DNA of 64,000 nt, from the NCBI RefSeq assembly GCF_001620065.1, contig NZ_LQGV01000003.1:992001-1056000 (forward strand), given 5' to 3'. The stretch comes from Microbacterium sp. TNHR37B (GTDB lineage: Bacteria > Actinomycetota > Actinomycetes > Actinomycetales > Microbacteriaceae). Both the position numbers and the translations under genes were made by a program. The notes beneath the pieces were generated by a model. It was not told the origin of the DNA. It did not search any database and saw only the letters and a program-made list of their open reading frames with translations. This document shows, piece by piece, positions 26,236-36,604 of this stretch. Numbering within the stretch: position 1 is the stretch's first letter; every line of letters begins with the position of its first letter.

Positions 26236-26760
26236 ATGACCCCGACGCCCGAGGACCCGCGCGGAACCGACCCCCTCGACCACGTGGACCGTATCCAGGA
26301 GGAGTGGCGGCGGGAGCGACCCGATCTCGACCCCGCGCCGCAGGGTGTGATCGGCCGGGTGCACCGTGTGGCGCAGGCGCTCACGCGCGAGCTCACCGCG
26401 GTGTACGCCCAGCACGGGCTCAGCGAAGCGGAGTTCGACCTCCTCGCCTCACTGCGTCGCGCCGGACCCCCCTTCGCGCTCCCCGCCGGCGAGCTCGCCG
26501 CGCACACGATGGTCACCACGGGAGGGCTCACCAAGCGGGTCGACCGCCTCATCGAGCGCGGACTCGTCGAGCGGGAGGAGGCGGGCGAGGACCGCCGGCG
26601 CCGGCTGGTGCGTCTGACCGACTCCGGGCGCGCCGTCATCGACGCGGCGTTCACGGCGCACCTGGCCAACGAGCAGCGCCTCGTCGACATGCTGCCACCG
26701 GAGGATGCCGCCGCGATCGCGCGCGCCCTGCGGCGGTGGGCTCTCGCGCTCGACGAGTGA
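26236..26760 (+). CDS. MarR family transcriptional regulator
   Basis: Dimeric winged-helix regulator. 174 residues from the ATG at 26236 ([12 protein letters not shown]), chosen because the upstream in-frame sequence overlaps the operators and the EamA gene. MarR core: [38 protein letters not shown], the recognition helix [23 protein letters not shown], and the wing [18 protein letters not shown]. It shares a 40-base divergent region with the EamA transporter, with two palindromic operators, so autoregulation and control of the exporter are likely. Confidence 0.9.
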   Translation: MTPTPEDPRGTDPLDHVDRIQEEWRRERPDLDPAPQGVIGRVHRVAQALTRELTAVYAQHGLSEAEFDLLASLRRAGPPFALPAGELAAHTMVTTGGLTKRVDRLIERGLVEREEAGEDRRRRLVRLTDSGRAVIDAAFTAHLANEQRLVDMLPPEDAAAIARALRRWALALDE

Positions 26761-26761
26761 G

Positions 26762-26795
26762 CGCGCCACGGTGCAACGGAATGCAACGTGGCGCG
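26762..26795. promoter_or_regulatory. Inverted repeat and direct repeats ahead of the aldehyde dehydrogenase gene
   Basis: CGCGCCAC (26762-26769) and GTGGCGCG (26788-26795) are perfect inverted arms, enclosing two TGCAACG direct repeats (26772-26778 and 26782-26788) ten bases apart. Located 65-100 bases before the dehydrogenase start: a candidate activator site for the GAF regulator, or the MarR gene terminator. Confidence 0.45.
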
Positions 26796-26860
26796 ACCTA
26801 GCCTCGACGGCATCCGAACGCGGCATCGCTGCCGCGACTCATGCAGTCGAAGGAGACAAC

Positions 26861-28408
<1,548 letters not shown>

Positions 28409-28432
28409 TCCGCGCGGCGCACCTCGACGCAC

Positions 28433-28484
28433 CCGCCGCTCGGCGACCGGGAGGTCCCCCACCTCCCGGTCGCCGAACGGGCGG
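28433..28484. terminator. Intercistronic hairpin between the dehydrogenase and DUF779 genes
   Basis: Perfect 15-base-pair stem, CGGCGACCGGGAGGT (28441-28455) with ACCTCCCGGTCGCCG (28461-28475), loop of five C; extended by CCGCC/GGCGG outside. No T-run follows, so it could equally be an RNA-stability or attenuating element. Confidence 0.65.
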
Positions 28485-28544
28485 TGGGGGTCACGCGCCG
28501 CTCCCTCAGCGCATCACCGATCGCAGATCCTCTGGGAGGCCACG

Positions 28545-28931
28545 ATGACCACGACGCTCTCTCCCCGCGTGGCGGTGACGGATGCCGCGGCGGCGCTGCT
28601 GCGCCAGCTGACGGCCCAGCACGGCAAGCTCATGTTCCATCAGTCCGGCGGATGCTGCGACGGGAGCGCCCCCATGTGCTACCCCGTCGGGATGTTCCTG
28701 ACCGGACCGAGCGACGTGAAGCTCGGCGACCTCGACGTGGGCCTCGACGACCCGATCGAGGTCTTCATCTCCGAGGCGCAGTTCGAGTACTGGAAGTACA
28801 CCCACCTGACGATCGACGTGGTCCCGGGCCGAGGCGCCGGGTTCAGCGTGGAGGGCCCGACGGGTATGCGGTTTCTCATCCGTTCCCGCATGCTCACCGA
28901 GGACGAGCTCGTCGAGGTCGGACTGCGCTGA
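28545..28931 (+). CDS. DUF779 domain protein
   Basis: Small protein of unknown biochemical role found next to acetaldehyde dehydrogenases in many bacteria. 128 residues. Conserved family features are visible: LMFHQSGGCCDGSAPMCYPVGMF, with three Cys that could bind metal, then DPIEVFISEAQFEYWKYTHLTIDVVPGRGAGFSVEGPTGMRFLIRSR. It lies 136 bases after the dehydrogenase, separated by a strong hairpin, so its level may be set lower than the enzyme. Confidence 0.9.
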   Translation: MTTTLSPRVAVTDAAAALLRQLTAQHGKLMFHQSGGCCDGSAPMCYPVGMFLTGPSDVKLGDLDVGLDDPIEVFISEAQFEYWKYTHLTIDVVPGRGAGFSVEGPTGMRFLIRSRMLTEDELVEVGLR

Positions 28932-28960
28932 CGTCGGGAGGACCGCGTCGGCGCCGCCGG

Positions 28961-29329
28961 TCACGCGCGGTCGTGGAGGGTGATGCGGTAGCCGTCGGGG
29001 TCGGCGAAGGTGAACGTGCGACCGAACGGACCGTCGATGGGGGCCGCGATGATCTCGTGTCCGGCCGTGACCAGCGCGTCGTGGATGTCCTGGACGTCGG
29101 TGGCGTGCAACCAGAGCGCGGTTCCCACACCGGGGTGCGTGCTGGCCGCGAGGGCGTCCTCGTCGACGATGTCGCGCACCGCGAAGGCGATCGGGGTGGT
29201 CGCGAACACGACGGCGTGGGGCGGTCCCGCCGGAGAGCGCACCAGGCCGAGGAACCTCTCGTAGAAGGCCTGCGAGGCGTCGAGGTCGCGCACCTGAAGG
29301 GAAATGAAGTCGGGGCCGGTGACGGGCAT
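28961..29329 (-). CDS. VOC/glyoxalase family protein
   Basis: Vicinal-oxygen-chelate fold protein of bleomycin-resistance/glyoxalase type; substrate unknown. 122 residues, one complete two-module VOC unit: DFISLQVRDLDASQAFYERFLGLV, TALWLHATDVQDIHDALVTAGHEI and FTFADPDGYRITLHDRA. Usual metal ligands are only partly evident. It is divergent from a MarR gene with two palindromic operators between them, so it is probably that regulator's target. Confidence 0.85.
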   Translation of the reverse strand: MPVTGPDFISLQVRDLDASQAFYERFLGLVRSPAGPPHAVVFATTPIAFAVRDIVDEDALAASTHPGVGTALWLHATDVQDIHDALVTAGHEIIAAPIDGPFGRTFTFADPDGYRITLHDRA

Positions 29330-29346
29330 GGGGTGTCCTCTCTTGA

Positions 29347-29388
29347 GTCAGTTATCTGACATGCGATCGTATGTCAGAATACTGACAT
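29347..29388. promoter_or_regulatory. Paired MarR operators between the VOC and MarR genes
   Basis: Two GTCAG-N4-CTGAC palindromes at 29347-29360 and 29373-29386, 26 bases apart. The second extends to ATGTCAG-N4-CTGACAT and overlaps the MarR start codon, which fits autorepression. Confidence 0.8.
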
Positions 29389-29842
29389 GAGTCAAGGATC
29401 GCCGGGTGTCGACCTGCCCGTCTCCGTGGGCTACCGGCTGAAGGAAGCCTCGAGTGCCCTGCGCGCGGCGATGGAGGACGTTCTGCGTCCCCTCGGGATG
29501 AACGTCACGCACTATGCGTGCCTGGAACTCCTCGCGCAGCGGCCGGGTCTCTCCAACTCCGACCTCGCCCGCGGCACTTTCGTGACGCGACAGACGATGA
29601 ACGTGCTGCTGCAGGCCCTCGAGCGCGACGGCGAGGTGGAGCGACCGGAGAAGCCGCTTGTCGGCAAAGTCCTTCCCGTCACGCTCACCGCTCACGGCCG
29701 CGCGAAGCTCGCTGCTGCGAGCGCAGCCGTGCGCTCCGTCGAGGAACGGATGCTGGAAGGGCTGAGCGCCTCCGATCGAGCAGAGTCGCTCCGGCTGCTC
29801 GACGCGATGATCCGCGCGCTCCGCACCCCTGCGGCGAGCTGA
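29387..29842 (+). CDS. MarR family transcriptional regulator
   Basis: Winged-helix regulator, 151 residues. Core: VSVGYRLKEASSALRAAMEDVLRPLGMNVTHYACLELLAQRPGLSNSDLARGTFVTRQTMNVLLQALERDGEVERPE, then the wing LPVTLTAHGRAKL. Divergent from the VOC-family gene, with two matching palindromes between them, one covering its own start. Ligand unknown; a redox or toxic-compound response is usual for this arrangement. Confidence 0.9.
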   Translation: MSQGSPGVDLPVSVGYRLKEASSALRAAMEDVLRPLGMNVTHYACLELLAQRPGLSNSDLARGTFVTRQTMNVLLQALERDGEVERPEKPLVGKVLPVTLTAHGRAKLAAASAAVRSVEERMLEGLSASDRAESLRLLDAMIRALRTPAAS

Positions 29843-29908
29843 GGGGGCGGCTGAGCCCCGCGCCCTCGCGTAGGGTCGGAGCATGCTCAGCGCGACTGAG
29901 GTGGAACG

Positions 29909-30136
29909 ATGGCGGGCTTCGCGGAGGTTCTCGGGGGTGTCCCGCTCGTCCTCGCGCACCTCGTGGGCCTCGTCGTCCTCGCCGTGCTCGGCTGGCGCGC
30001 TCTTCGGGGGTGGGGCCTCGCCCCGGCTCTCGCCGCCGTCGTCGCGGCGAGTCTCGTCGGTGTGGGCGCGGCGCAGCTTCTCTACGGCGGCGAGCTGTTC
30101 GAGCTCGGCATCGGGCACGAGTCCGTGAGCTCCTGA
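29909..30136 (+). CDS. Small hydrophobic membrane protein
   Basis: Unrecognised 75-residue protein, MAGFAEVLGGVPLVLAHLVGLVVLAVLGWRAL, with two predicted membrane segments (about residues 10-28 and 38-58). The ATG has a good GAGGTGG ribosome site. An overlapping frame from 29883 gives a Ser/Arg-rich product and is rejected. Stands alone between a MarR gene and the peptide transporter operon. Confidence 0.55.
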   Translation: MAGFAEVLGGVPLVLAHLVGLVVLAVLGWRALRGWGLAPALAAVVAASLVGVGAAQLLYGGELFELGIGHESVSS

Positions 30137-30323
30137 CCCGGCCGTCACCCGCGTTGCGCACGATGACCAATCGGCGGTGGCACCGGGGCTCACCGTGCAC
30201 GGTCCTGGGTTTCGGTCTCGTTACGAATTGCGCCGACCTCTGCGCGGATGCGGAGGGTCGGGTGAAAGATAGCGACTTAGGCCCGCCCACTGACGGGTCG
30301 TCATCCAGACAGCAGAGGTACAC

Positions 30324-31961
30324 ATGTCACGGCACCACAGCACGCGCGGGCGCCTCGCCCTCGCCCTCGGAGCGTTCGGCGCCTCGGCGCTTCTCCTGGC
30401 CGGCTGCGCCGGCGGAACGCCCGGCCCCGGCAACAGCAACGCTCCGGCGTCCGACGAGCCCATCATCGTCGGGACCACCGACAAGGTCACGACCCTCGAC
30501 CCGGCCGGCTCGTACGACAACGGATCGCTGGCCGTCCAGACGCAGGTCTTCCCGTACCTGGTCGGAACCGACTACAACAGCACCGAGGTCGTCCCCGATC
30601 TCGCCGAGTCCGCCGAGTTCACCTCTCCCACCGAGTACACGGTGAAGCTCCCGGCGGGGCTGAAGTGGGCCAACGGCAACGACCTCACCTCGTCCGACGT
30701 GAAGTTCTCGTTCGACCGCAACCTCAAGATCGCCGACCCCAATGGCGCATCGAGCCTGCTCTACAACCTCGACAAGGTCGAGGCACCCGACGACACCACG
30801 GTGGTCTTCACGCTCAAGACCGAGAACGACCAGGTGTTCCCGTTCATCCTCACCAGCTTCCCCGGCGCGATCGTCGACGAAGAGGTGTTCTCGGCCGACG
30901 CGATCACGCCCGACGAGGACATCGTCAAGGGCAAGGCGTTCGCCGGTCCCTACTCGATCACCTCGTGGGACTTCAACAAGACGGTGGAGTTCACGCCCTA
31001 CAAGGACTACAAGGGCCTGATCGACGCCCCCGTCAACGGCGGCGTCATCCTCAGCTACTTCGCCGAGTCGTCCAACCTCAAGCTCGCCGTCCAGCAGGGC
31101 GACGTCGACGTGGCCTACCGCAGCCTCTCGGCCACGGACGTGGAGGATCTCTCCAAGAACGACTCCGTGAAGGTCGTCAACGGGCCCGGTGGAGAGATCC
31201 GCTACATCGTGTTCAACTTCAACACGCAGCCCTACGGCGCCACGACCAGCGACGCCGACCCGAAGAAGGCGCTCGCGGTCCGCCAGGCCATCGCCGATCT
31301 CGTCGACCGTGAGGCCATCTCCACGCAGGTGTACAAGGGCACGTACACGCCGCTGTACTCCTACGTCCCCGAGGGCTTCACGGGTGCCACCGAGGCGCTC
31401 AAGGGCCTCTACGGCGACGGCAACGGAGCACCCGATGCCGCGAAGGCCAAGGAGACCCTCGAGGCCGCGGGCGTCACCACTCCGGTCAAGCTCAGCCTGC
31501 AGTACAGCCCCGACCACTACGGACCCTCGTCGGGCGACGAGTACGCGCTCGTGAAGTCGCAGCTCGAGAAGGACGGACTGTTCCAGGTCGACCTGCAGTC
31601 GACGGAGTGGGTGCAGTACTCCAAGGACCGCACCGCCGACGTCTACCCCGCCTACCAGCTCGGCTGGTTCCCGGACTACTCCGACGCCGACAACTACCTG
31701 ACGCCGTTCTTCCTCAAGAACAACTTCCTCGGCAACCACTACGACAACTCGGAGGTCAACGACCTGATCCTCCAGCAGGCCGTGGAGCCGGATGCCGCCC
31801 AGCGCACCTCCGAGATCGAGAAGATCCAGGAGCTCGTCGCCGGCGACCTCTCCACGCTTCCGCTCCTGCAGGGTGCTCAGGTCGCGGTGACCGGCGCGGA
31901 CGTGTCGGGCGTGGTGCTCGACGCGTCGTTCAAGCTCCGCTTCGCCTCGATCACGAAGTAA
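30324..31961 (+). CDS. ABC transporter substrate-binding lipoprotein (SBP_bac_5, peptide type)
   Basis: Extracellular lipoprotein that captures oligopeptides or related solutes for the permeases downstream. 545 residues. The N-terminus has a basic start, a hydrophobic segment and the lipobox LLAGC with Cys28 as the lipidation site. SBP_bac_5 features include LDPAGSYDNGSLAVQTQVFPYL, YTVKLPAGLKWANGNDLTSSDVKFSFDR and AVRQAIADLVDREAIS. First gene of a four-gene transporter; a nested hairpin separates it from the permeases, consistent with higher expression of the binding protein. Confidence 0.93.
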   Translation: MSRHHSTRGRLALALGAFGASALLLAGCAGGTPGPGNSNAPASDEPIIVGTTDKVTTLDPAGSYDNGSLAVQTQVFPYLVGTDYNSTEVVPDLAESAEFTSPTEYTVKLPAGLKWANGNDLTSSDVKFSFDRNLKIADPNGASSLLYNLDKVEAPDDTTVVFTLKTENDQVFPFILTSFPGAIVDEEVFSADAITPDEDIVKGKAFAGPYSITSWDFNKTVEFTPYKDYKGLIDAPVNGGVILSYFAESSNLKLAVQQGDVDVAYRSLSATDVEDLSKNDSVKVVNGPGGEIRYIVFNFNTQPYGATTSDADPKKALAVRQAIADLVDREAISTQVYKGTYTPLYSYVPEGFTGATEALKGLYGDGNGAPDAAKAKETLEAAGVTTPVKLSLQYSPDHYGPSSGDEYALVKSQLEKDGLFQVDLQSTEWVQYSKDRTADVYPAYQLGWFPDYSDADNYLTPFFLKNNFLGNHYDNSEVNDLILQQAVEPDAAQRTSEIEKIQELVAGDLSTLPLLQGAQVAVTGADVSGVVLDASFKLRFASITK

Positions 31962-31968
31962 TCGCCGC

Positions 31969-32060
31969 GGGCGTTCGACGAGACCGCTCGCCTCTCGCTC
32001 AACGACCGGGGCACACCATGTGGCCCCGGTCGTTGGGCGAGTGCAGCGCGTCGAACGCCC
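31969..32060. terminator. Nested hairpin between the binding-protein and permease genes
   Basis: Inner stem CAACGACCGGGGC (32000-32012) / GCCCCGGTCGTTG (32023-32035), 13 pairs, loop of 10; outer arms GGGCGTTCGACG (31969-31980) / CGTCGAACGCCC (32049-32060), 12 pairs. Probably attenuates transcription or stabilises the upstream mRNA. Confidence 0.75.
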
Positions 32061-32083
32061 CGCCGTCCGTAGAGTAGGCAACC

Positions 32084-33154
32084 ATGACGACAGATGTCGC
32101 CGATCCGCCCGCAGTGACGCGGACCCGAGGATCGGGCTCGGTGCTCGGCCGATACATCCTGATCCGCTTCCTGCTGATCTTCCCCACCGTGCTCATCCTC
32201 GTGACGCTCGTGTTCTTCCTCATCCGGCTGACGGGCGACCCGATCACGGCGGCGCTGGGCGGCCGGCTCCCCGCCGACCAGCTGGCCGAGCGCATCCACG
32301 AGGCGGGCTACGACCGGCCGATCCTGGTGCAGTACGTCGAGTACCTCGGCCAGGTCTTCACCTTCAACTTCGGGACGACGATCACCGACAACCAGCCGGT
32401 GGTGCAGGTGATCGCCACCTACGGCACGGCGACTCTGGAACTCGTGCTCTACGCCCTCGTCGTGGCCTTCCTGGTGGGGATCCCGCTGGGGCTCGTGGCC
32501 GCCGCGCTGCGCGACCGGTGGCCCGACGCCCTCCTGCGGGTGAGCGCAATCCTCTTCTACGCCACTCCCGTCTTCTTCGCCGGGCTCGTGGCCAAGCTCG
32601 TCTTCGGCGTGTGGCTGGGTTGGCTCCCGGTGTCGGGCCGAGCGAGCGTGCGCACCGAACTCGCGCTCGGCCGCGACGGCGGCACCGGCATCTACCTGAT
32701 CGACGCCATCGCGTCGGGGAACCCCGCCTACGTGCAGGACGTCCTCGCCCACGCGGTGCTGCCGGCCCTGACGCTCGGGCTCCTGACGGCCGGGATCTTC
32801 CTGCGTCTCGTGCGCACGAACGTCATCGGCACCTTCAACATGCCCTACGTCGATGCCGCCCGGTCGCGCGGCGTCCGGGAGTCGCGGCTCGTGCGCACCC
32901 ACGCGTACCGGCCGGCGCTCATCCCGATCATCACCGTCATCGGGCTGCAGATCGCCCTCATGCTCGGCGGCGCGGTGCTCACCGAGACGACCTTCGAGTG
33001 GAAGGGGCTGGGCTTCCAGCTCGCGGCCTACCTGTCCTCCCGCGACTTCGTGGCGGTGCAGGGCATCGTCGCGATGATCGCGATCATCGTGGCCCTCACC
33101 AACTTCGTCGTCGACATCCTCGCCGCCTTCATCGACCCGAGGGTGAGGTACTGA
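32084..33154 (+). CDS. Peptide ABC transporter permease (DppB/OppB type)
   Basis: Membrane subunit of the importer. 356 residues, about six membrane segments beginning YILIRFLLIFPTVLILVTLVFFLIRLTGDP, the typical DppB opening. The EAA-type coupling loop is YVDAARSRGVRESRLVRTHAYRPALIPIITVIG, contacting the ATPase. It carries a longer extracytoplasmic segment (VRTELALGRDGGTGIYLIDAI) than minimal members. One base separates its stop from the next permease start. Confidence 0.93.
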   Translation: MTTDVADPPAVTRTRGSGSVLGRYILIRFLLIFPTVLILVTLVFFLIRLTGDPITAALGGRLPADQLAERIHEAGYDRPILVQYVEYLGQVFTFNFGTTITDNQPVVQVIATYGTATLELVLYALVVAFLVGIPLGLVAAALRDRWPDALLRVSAILFYATPVFFAGLVAKLVFGVWLGWLPVSGRASVRTELALGRDGGTGIYLIDAIASGNPAYVQDVLAHAVLPALTLGLLTAGIFLRLVRTNVIGTFNMPYVDAARSRGVRESRLVRTHAYRPALIPIITVIGLQIALMLGGAVLTETTFEWKGLGFQLAAYLSSRDFVAVQGIVAMIAIIVALTNFVVDILAAFIDPRVRY

Positions 33155-33155
33155 G

Positions 33156-34148
33156 ATGGCCGAGCGCCGACTCCTCGACCGCGTACCCGTCGTCCGTCAG
33201 CTCCGACAGAGCGTCGGACTGCAGCGCGGCATGCTCGTCGCCGGCCTCGTGCTGACGGCGGCCTTCGTCCTCCTCGCCCTCCTCGCCCCGTGGATCACCC
33301 CGTACAGCTACAGCCAGCTGAGCGGTCAGGGCGGCAACTTCGGCGCGCAGCAGCCGCCGAGCTCCGCCCACCTCCTCGGCACGACGGTCGGCGGCTACGA
33401 CGTCTTCTCCCGTGTCATCTGGGGAGCACAGACCGCGCTCTACGTCGTGGTCGTGGCGATCGTGCTGTCGATGTTCCTCGGGATCCTGCTCGGTCTCGTC
33501 TCCGGATACCTCGGCGGGTGGGTCGATCGGGTGCTGGTGGTGGTCGCCGACGCGATCTACGCCTTCCCCACCCTGCTTCTCGCCATCGTCGTGGCCATCG
33601 CCATCAGCCGCGGCCAGTCCGATCTGTGGTCGGGGATCCTGGCGGCGGCCGCCTCGATCACGGTCGTCTTCATTCCGCAGTACTTCCGGGTGGTGCGGGC
33701 CGAGGTGGTCCGGGTGAAGTCGGAGGCCTTCGTCGAATCGGCGCAGGTGATCGGCGCCTCGACGCCGCGGATCATGTTCCGCCACGTGCTGCGCAACTCC
33801 ACCCGTACGCTTCCGCTGATCGTCACGTTGAACGCGTCCGAGGCGATCTCGACGCTCGCGGCCCTCGGCTTCCTCGGATTCGGCATCGAGCCCACGTCGG
33901 CCGCCGAGTGGGGGTACGACCTCAACAAGTCGATCAGCGACGTCGCCGCCGGCATCTGGTGGACGGCGATCCCCCCGGGAATCGCGATCGTGCTCACCGT
34001 CCTCGGCATCACGCTGATCGGGGAGAGCCTCAACGACCTGGCCGACCCGCGGCTGCGGGCCCGTCGCCGGTCGGCCCCGCGCACGCCCGCCGACGCCGTG
34101 GCCGCCACGCAGCCGGTGGCGCGCGAAGAACGAGGAGAGGTGGAGTGA
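33156..34148 (+). CDS. Peptide ABC transporter permease (DppC/OppC type)
   Basis: Second membrane subunit. 330 residues; N-terminal cytoplasmic segment, then GMLVAGLVLTAAFVLLALLAPWITPY, SRVIWGAQTALYVVVVAIVLSMFLGILLGLVSGYLGGWVD and the coupling loop FVESAQVIGASTPRIMFRHVLRNSTR. The ATGA overlap with the downstream ATPase gene shows translational coupling. Confidence 0.93.
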   Translation: MAERRLLDRVPVVRQLRQSVGLQRGMLVAGLVLTAAFVLLALLAPWITPYSYSQLSGQGGNFGAQQPPSSAHLLGTTVGGYDVFSRVIWGAQTALYVVVVAIVLSMFLGILLGLVSGYLGGWVDRVLVVVADAIYAFPTLLLAIVVAIAISRGQSDLWSGILAAAASITVVFIPQYFRVVRAEVVRVKSEAFVESAQVIGASTPRIMFRHVLRNSTRTLPLIVTLNASEAISTLAALGFLGFGIEPTSAAEWGYDLNKSISDVAAGIWWTAIPPGIAIVLTVLGITLIGESLNDLADPRLRARRRSAPRTPADAVAATQPVAREERGEVE

Positions 34149-35809
34149 TGGCGGCTCGACAGCAGGATCCCGTCCGCACCGACGCGCTCGCCGTCGACAT
34201 CCGTGACCTCGACATCACCTTCGCGACCGACGGCGGCGACGTCGCTGCTGTGCGCGACGTCTCGCTCCAGGTGCACCCCGGTGAGGTGCTGGCCATCGTG
34301 GGTGAGTCCGGCAGCGGCAAGACGGTGACGGCGCGCTCGATCCTGGGACTCCTCCCCGAGACCGCCACCACGCGGGGCGCGGTCATCCTCGACGGCACCG
34401 ACGTCGTGGGGCTGTCGTCGGATCGCCTCCGCGCGGTGCGCGGCACGAAAGCGGCGATGATCTTCCAGGAGCCCTCGACCGCGCTGAACCCCGTGTTCAC
34501 GGTCGGGTGGCAGCTCATGGAGGGCTTGCGCGCCCACGGCGTGCACTCGAAGAAGCAGGCGCGCGCCCGGGCGATCGAGATGCTCGGACGGGTCGGCATC
34601 CCGGATCCGGCCCGGCGGGTGGATGATTACCCGCACCAGTTCTCGGGCGGTCAGAAGCAGCGGATCGTCATCGCCATGGCGCTCGCCCTCGAGCCGAGCG
34701 TCATCCTCGCCGACGAGCCCACCACCGCCCTGGACGTGACGGTGCAGGCCGAGATCCTCGACCTCCTGCGCGACCTGCGCGACGAGACCGGGACGGCGAT
34801 CATCCTCATCACCCACAACATGGGCGTCGTCGCCGACCTCGCCGACCGCGTGGCCGTGATGCTCGACGGCGAGGTCGTCGAGACGGCGACGGCCCGGGAG
34901 CTCTTCGCCGCTCCGCAGCACGAGTACACGAAGCGGCTGCTCGACGCGGTGCCGCGGCTCCGGATCGCCGATCGCCCTCTCCCGGCGTCGGCGTCGGGTG
35001 CTCCCGTCGTGGAGGCACGCGGACTCGTGATCGAGTATCCCGGGCGCCTGGGGAGCGGCACCTTCCGCGCCGTGCACGAGATCGACTTCGCCATCCGGCC
35101 CGGGGAGGTGCTGGGGCTCGTGGGCGAATCGGGGTCGGGAAAGACGACGATCGGACGCGCGATCGCGGGGCTCACCCCGGTGGCCGGCGGCTCGCTACGG
35201 GTGCTCGGCACCGAGATGCGCGGCGTGAAGGAGCGCACCTTCCGCGCCCAGCGCCGAGAGCTGGGCTTCGTCTTCCAGGATCCGGCGACGAGCTTCAATC
35301 CCCTCCTCACCATCGCGGAATGCGTCGCCGAGCCGCTCATCGTCCACGGCGTCGCCCGCAACGCGAGTGATGCCCGTCCGCAGGTCGACGACCTGCTCGA
35401 GGCGGTGCAGCTCCCGGCGGCGTTCGGCGACCGGTTCCCCCACGAGCTGTCGGGAGGACAGCGCCAGCGCGCGTCGCTGGCTCGCGCTCTCGCCCTCGAC
35501 CCGCGGCTGCTCATCGCCGACGAGCCGACGAGTGCGCTCGACGTCTCGGTGCAGGCCCGCGTGCTCGAGCTGTTCGGCGAGCTGCAGGAGCGCTTCGGGT
35601 TCGCCGCGCTGTTCATCACGCACGATCTCGCGGTGGTGGACCTCCTCGCGCACCGGGTCGTCGTGCTGCATCGGGGCCGGATCGCCGAGGAGGGACGGAC
35701 CGCGGAGGTGCTCGGGTCCCCCACCGACGACTACACGCGACGGCTCATCGCCTCGCTGCCCGTGCCCGACCCCGTCGAACAGGCGGCGCGTCGGGCCGCG
35801 CGAGGGTGA
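34148..35809 (+). CDS. Fused dual-ATPase subunit of the peptide ABC transporter (DppD-DppF)
   Basis: Energises peptide import. 553 residues with two complete ATPase domains in one chain: first, GESGSGKTVTARSILGLLP, signature FSGGQKQRIVIAMALA and Walker B VILADEPTTALD; second, GESGSGKTTIGRAIAGLTP, LSGGQRQRASLARALA and LLIADEPTSALD, with switch His in ITHNMG and ITHDLA. The fusion replaces two separate genes of the canonical operon and is common in actinobacteria. The start overlaps the DppC-like stop. Confidence 0.95.
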   Translation: MAARQQDPVRTDALAVDIRDLDITFATDGGDVAAVRDVSLQVHPGEVLAIVGESGSGKTVTARSILGLLPETATTRGAVILDGTDVVGLSSDRLRAVRGTKAAMIFQEPSTALNPVFTVGWQLMEGLRAHGVHSKKQARARAIEMLGRVGIPDPARRVDDYPHQFSGGQKQRIVIAMALALEPSVILADEPTTALDVTVQAEILDLLRDLRDETGTAIILITHNMGVVADLADRVAVMLDGEVVETATARELFAAPQHEYTKRLLDAVPRLRIADRPLPASASGAPVVEARGLVIEYPGRLGSGTFRAVHEIDFAIRPGEVLGLVGESGSGKTTIGRAIAGLTPVAGGSLRVLGTEMRGVKERTFRAQRRELGFVFQDPATSFNPLLTIAECVAEPLIVHGVARNASDARPQVDDLLEAVQLPAAFGDRFPHELSGGQRQRASLARALALDPRLLIADEPTSALDVSVQARVLELFGELQERFGFAALFITHDLAVVDLLAHRVVVLHRGRIAEEGRTAEVLGSPTDDYTRRLIASLPVPDPVEQAARRAARG

Positions 35810-35839
35810 GGGGCGCGCCCGCCCGCAGACGACCGCGGG

Positions 35840-36604
35840 TCAGGTCGCGTCCTGCTCCCGCAGCGCCGCGGCGAGGGCGACCTTGCCGTCGAGCACCACT
35901 TGCAGCATCGTCTCCGCGGCCAGTTCCGCATCCCCCCGCGTGATGGCGTCGACCACGGCCACGTGACGGGCCGCGTCGTCTTCCAGCGACTGTGTGCTCG
36001 CCTCCTGCTGCAGGTCGAACGAGAGCTTCATGAAGTCGGCGACCAGCGTGCCGAAGCGCGACAGGAAGGTGTTGTGCGAGGCGGCGTAGACGGCCAGGTG
36101 GAACTCGACGTCACGCTCTGCATAGGCGGCGTGATCGCCCGCAGCGGCCGCGAGCTCGATGCCGGCCTGTTCGATGCGGCCGAGGTCGTGCATCGTGGCA
36201 CGCCCCGCGGCGAGGCGGGCGGCGTTGGGCTCGACGATCTGGCGGAGCTCCACCAGGTCGCGCATGAGGTCGGTGGCCTGTCCCTCGGCGTAGGTCCAGG
36301 TGAGCAGATCGGAGTCGAAGCTGCTCCACAGCTCCCGGGGGCGGACGCGGGTGCCGACCTTGGGGCGGATGTCGACGAGTCCCTTGGCGGCGAGCACCTT
36401 CATCGCCTCGCGCACCGACGTGCGGCTGACGCCGTACTCCTCGGTGAGGGCGGCCTCTCGCGGCAGTAGTTCTCCCGGCTGGTAGGTGCCGCCGGCGATG
36501 GCGCGGCCCAGGGCCTCGATCACGTGGCCCTGGCGCCCCCGGAGCGAGTATCCGGAGCCGGCGTCGGCACTCGTCCCGCTCACCTGTCTCCGACCGTTCG
36601 TCAC
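35840..36604 (-). CDS. FadR/GntR family transcriptional regulator
   Basis: Ligand-responsive repressor, probably of the adjoining sugar-acid genes. 254 residues. N-terminal winged helix (GRQGHVIEALGRAIAGGTYQPGELLPREAALTEEYGVSRTSVREAMKVLAAKGLVDIRPKVGTRV) followed by an all-helical FCD domain with its metal-ligand type residues (DLVELRQIVEPNAARLAA, RDVEFHLAVYAASHN, HVAVVDAI). Its ATG overlaps the stop of the dehydratase gene, so it is the last gene of the mutarotase-dehydratase-regulator unit. Confidence 0.9.
   Translation of the reverse strand: MTNGRRQVSGTSADAGSGYSLRGRQGHVIEALGRAIAGGTYQPGELLPREAALTEEYGVSRTSVREAMKVLAAKGLVDIRPKVGTRVRPRELWSSFDSDLLTWTYAEGQATDLMRDLVELRQIVEPNAARLAAGRATMHDLGRIEQAGIELAAAAGDHAAYAERDVEFHLAVYAASHNTFLSRFGTLVADFMKLSFDLQQEASTQSLEDDAARHVAVVDAITRGDAELAAETMLQVVLDGKVALAAALREQDAT

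Noticed and set aside
29883..30128. Frame starting at 29883
   Set aside because: Ser/Arg-rich composition; the overlapping frame from 29909 has a ribosome site and membrane segments.
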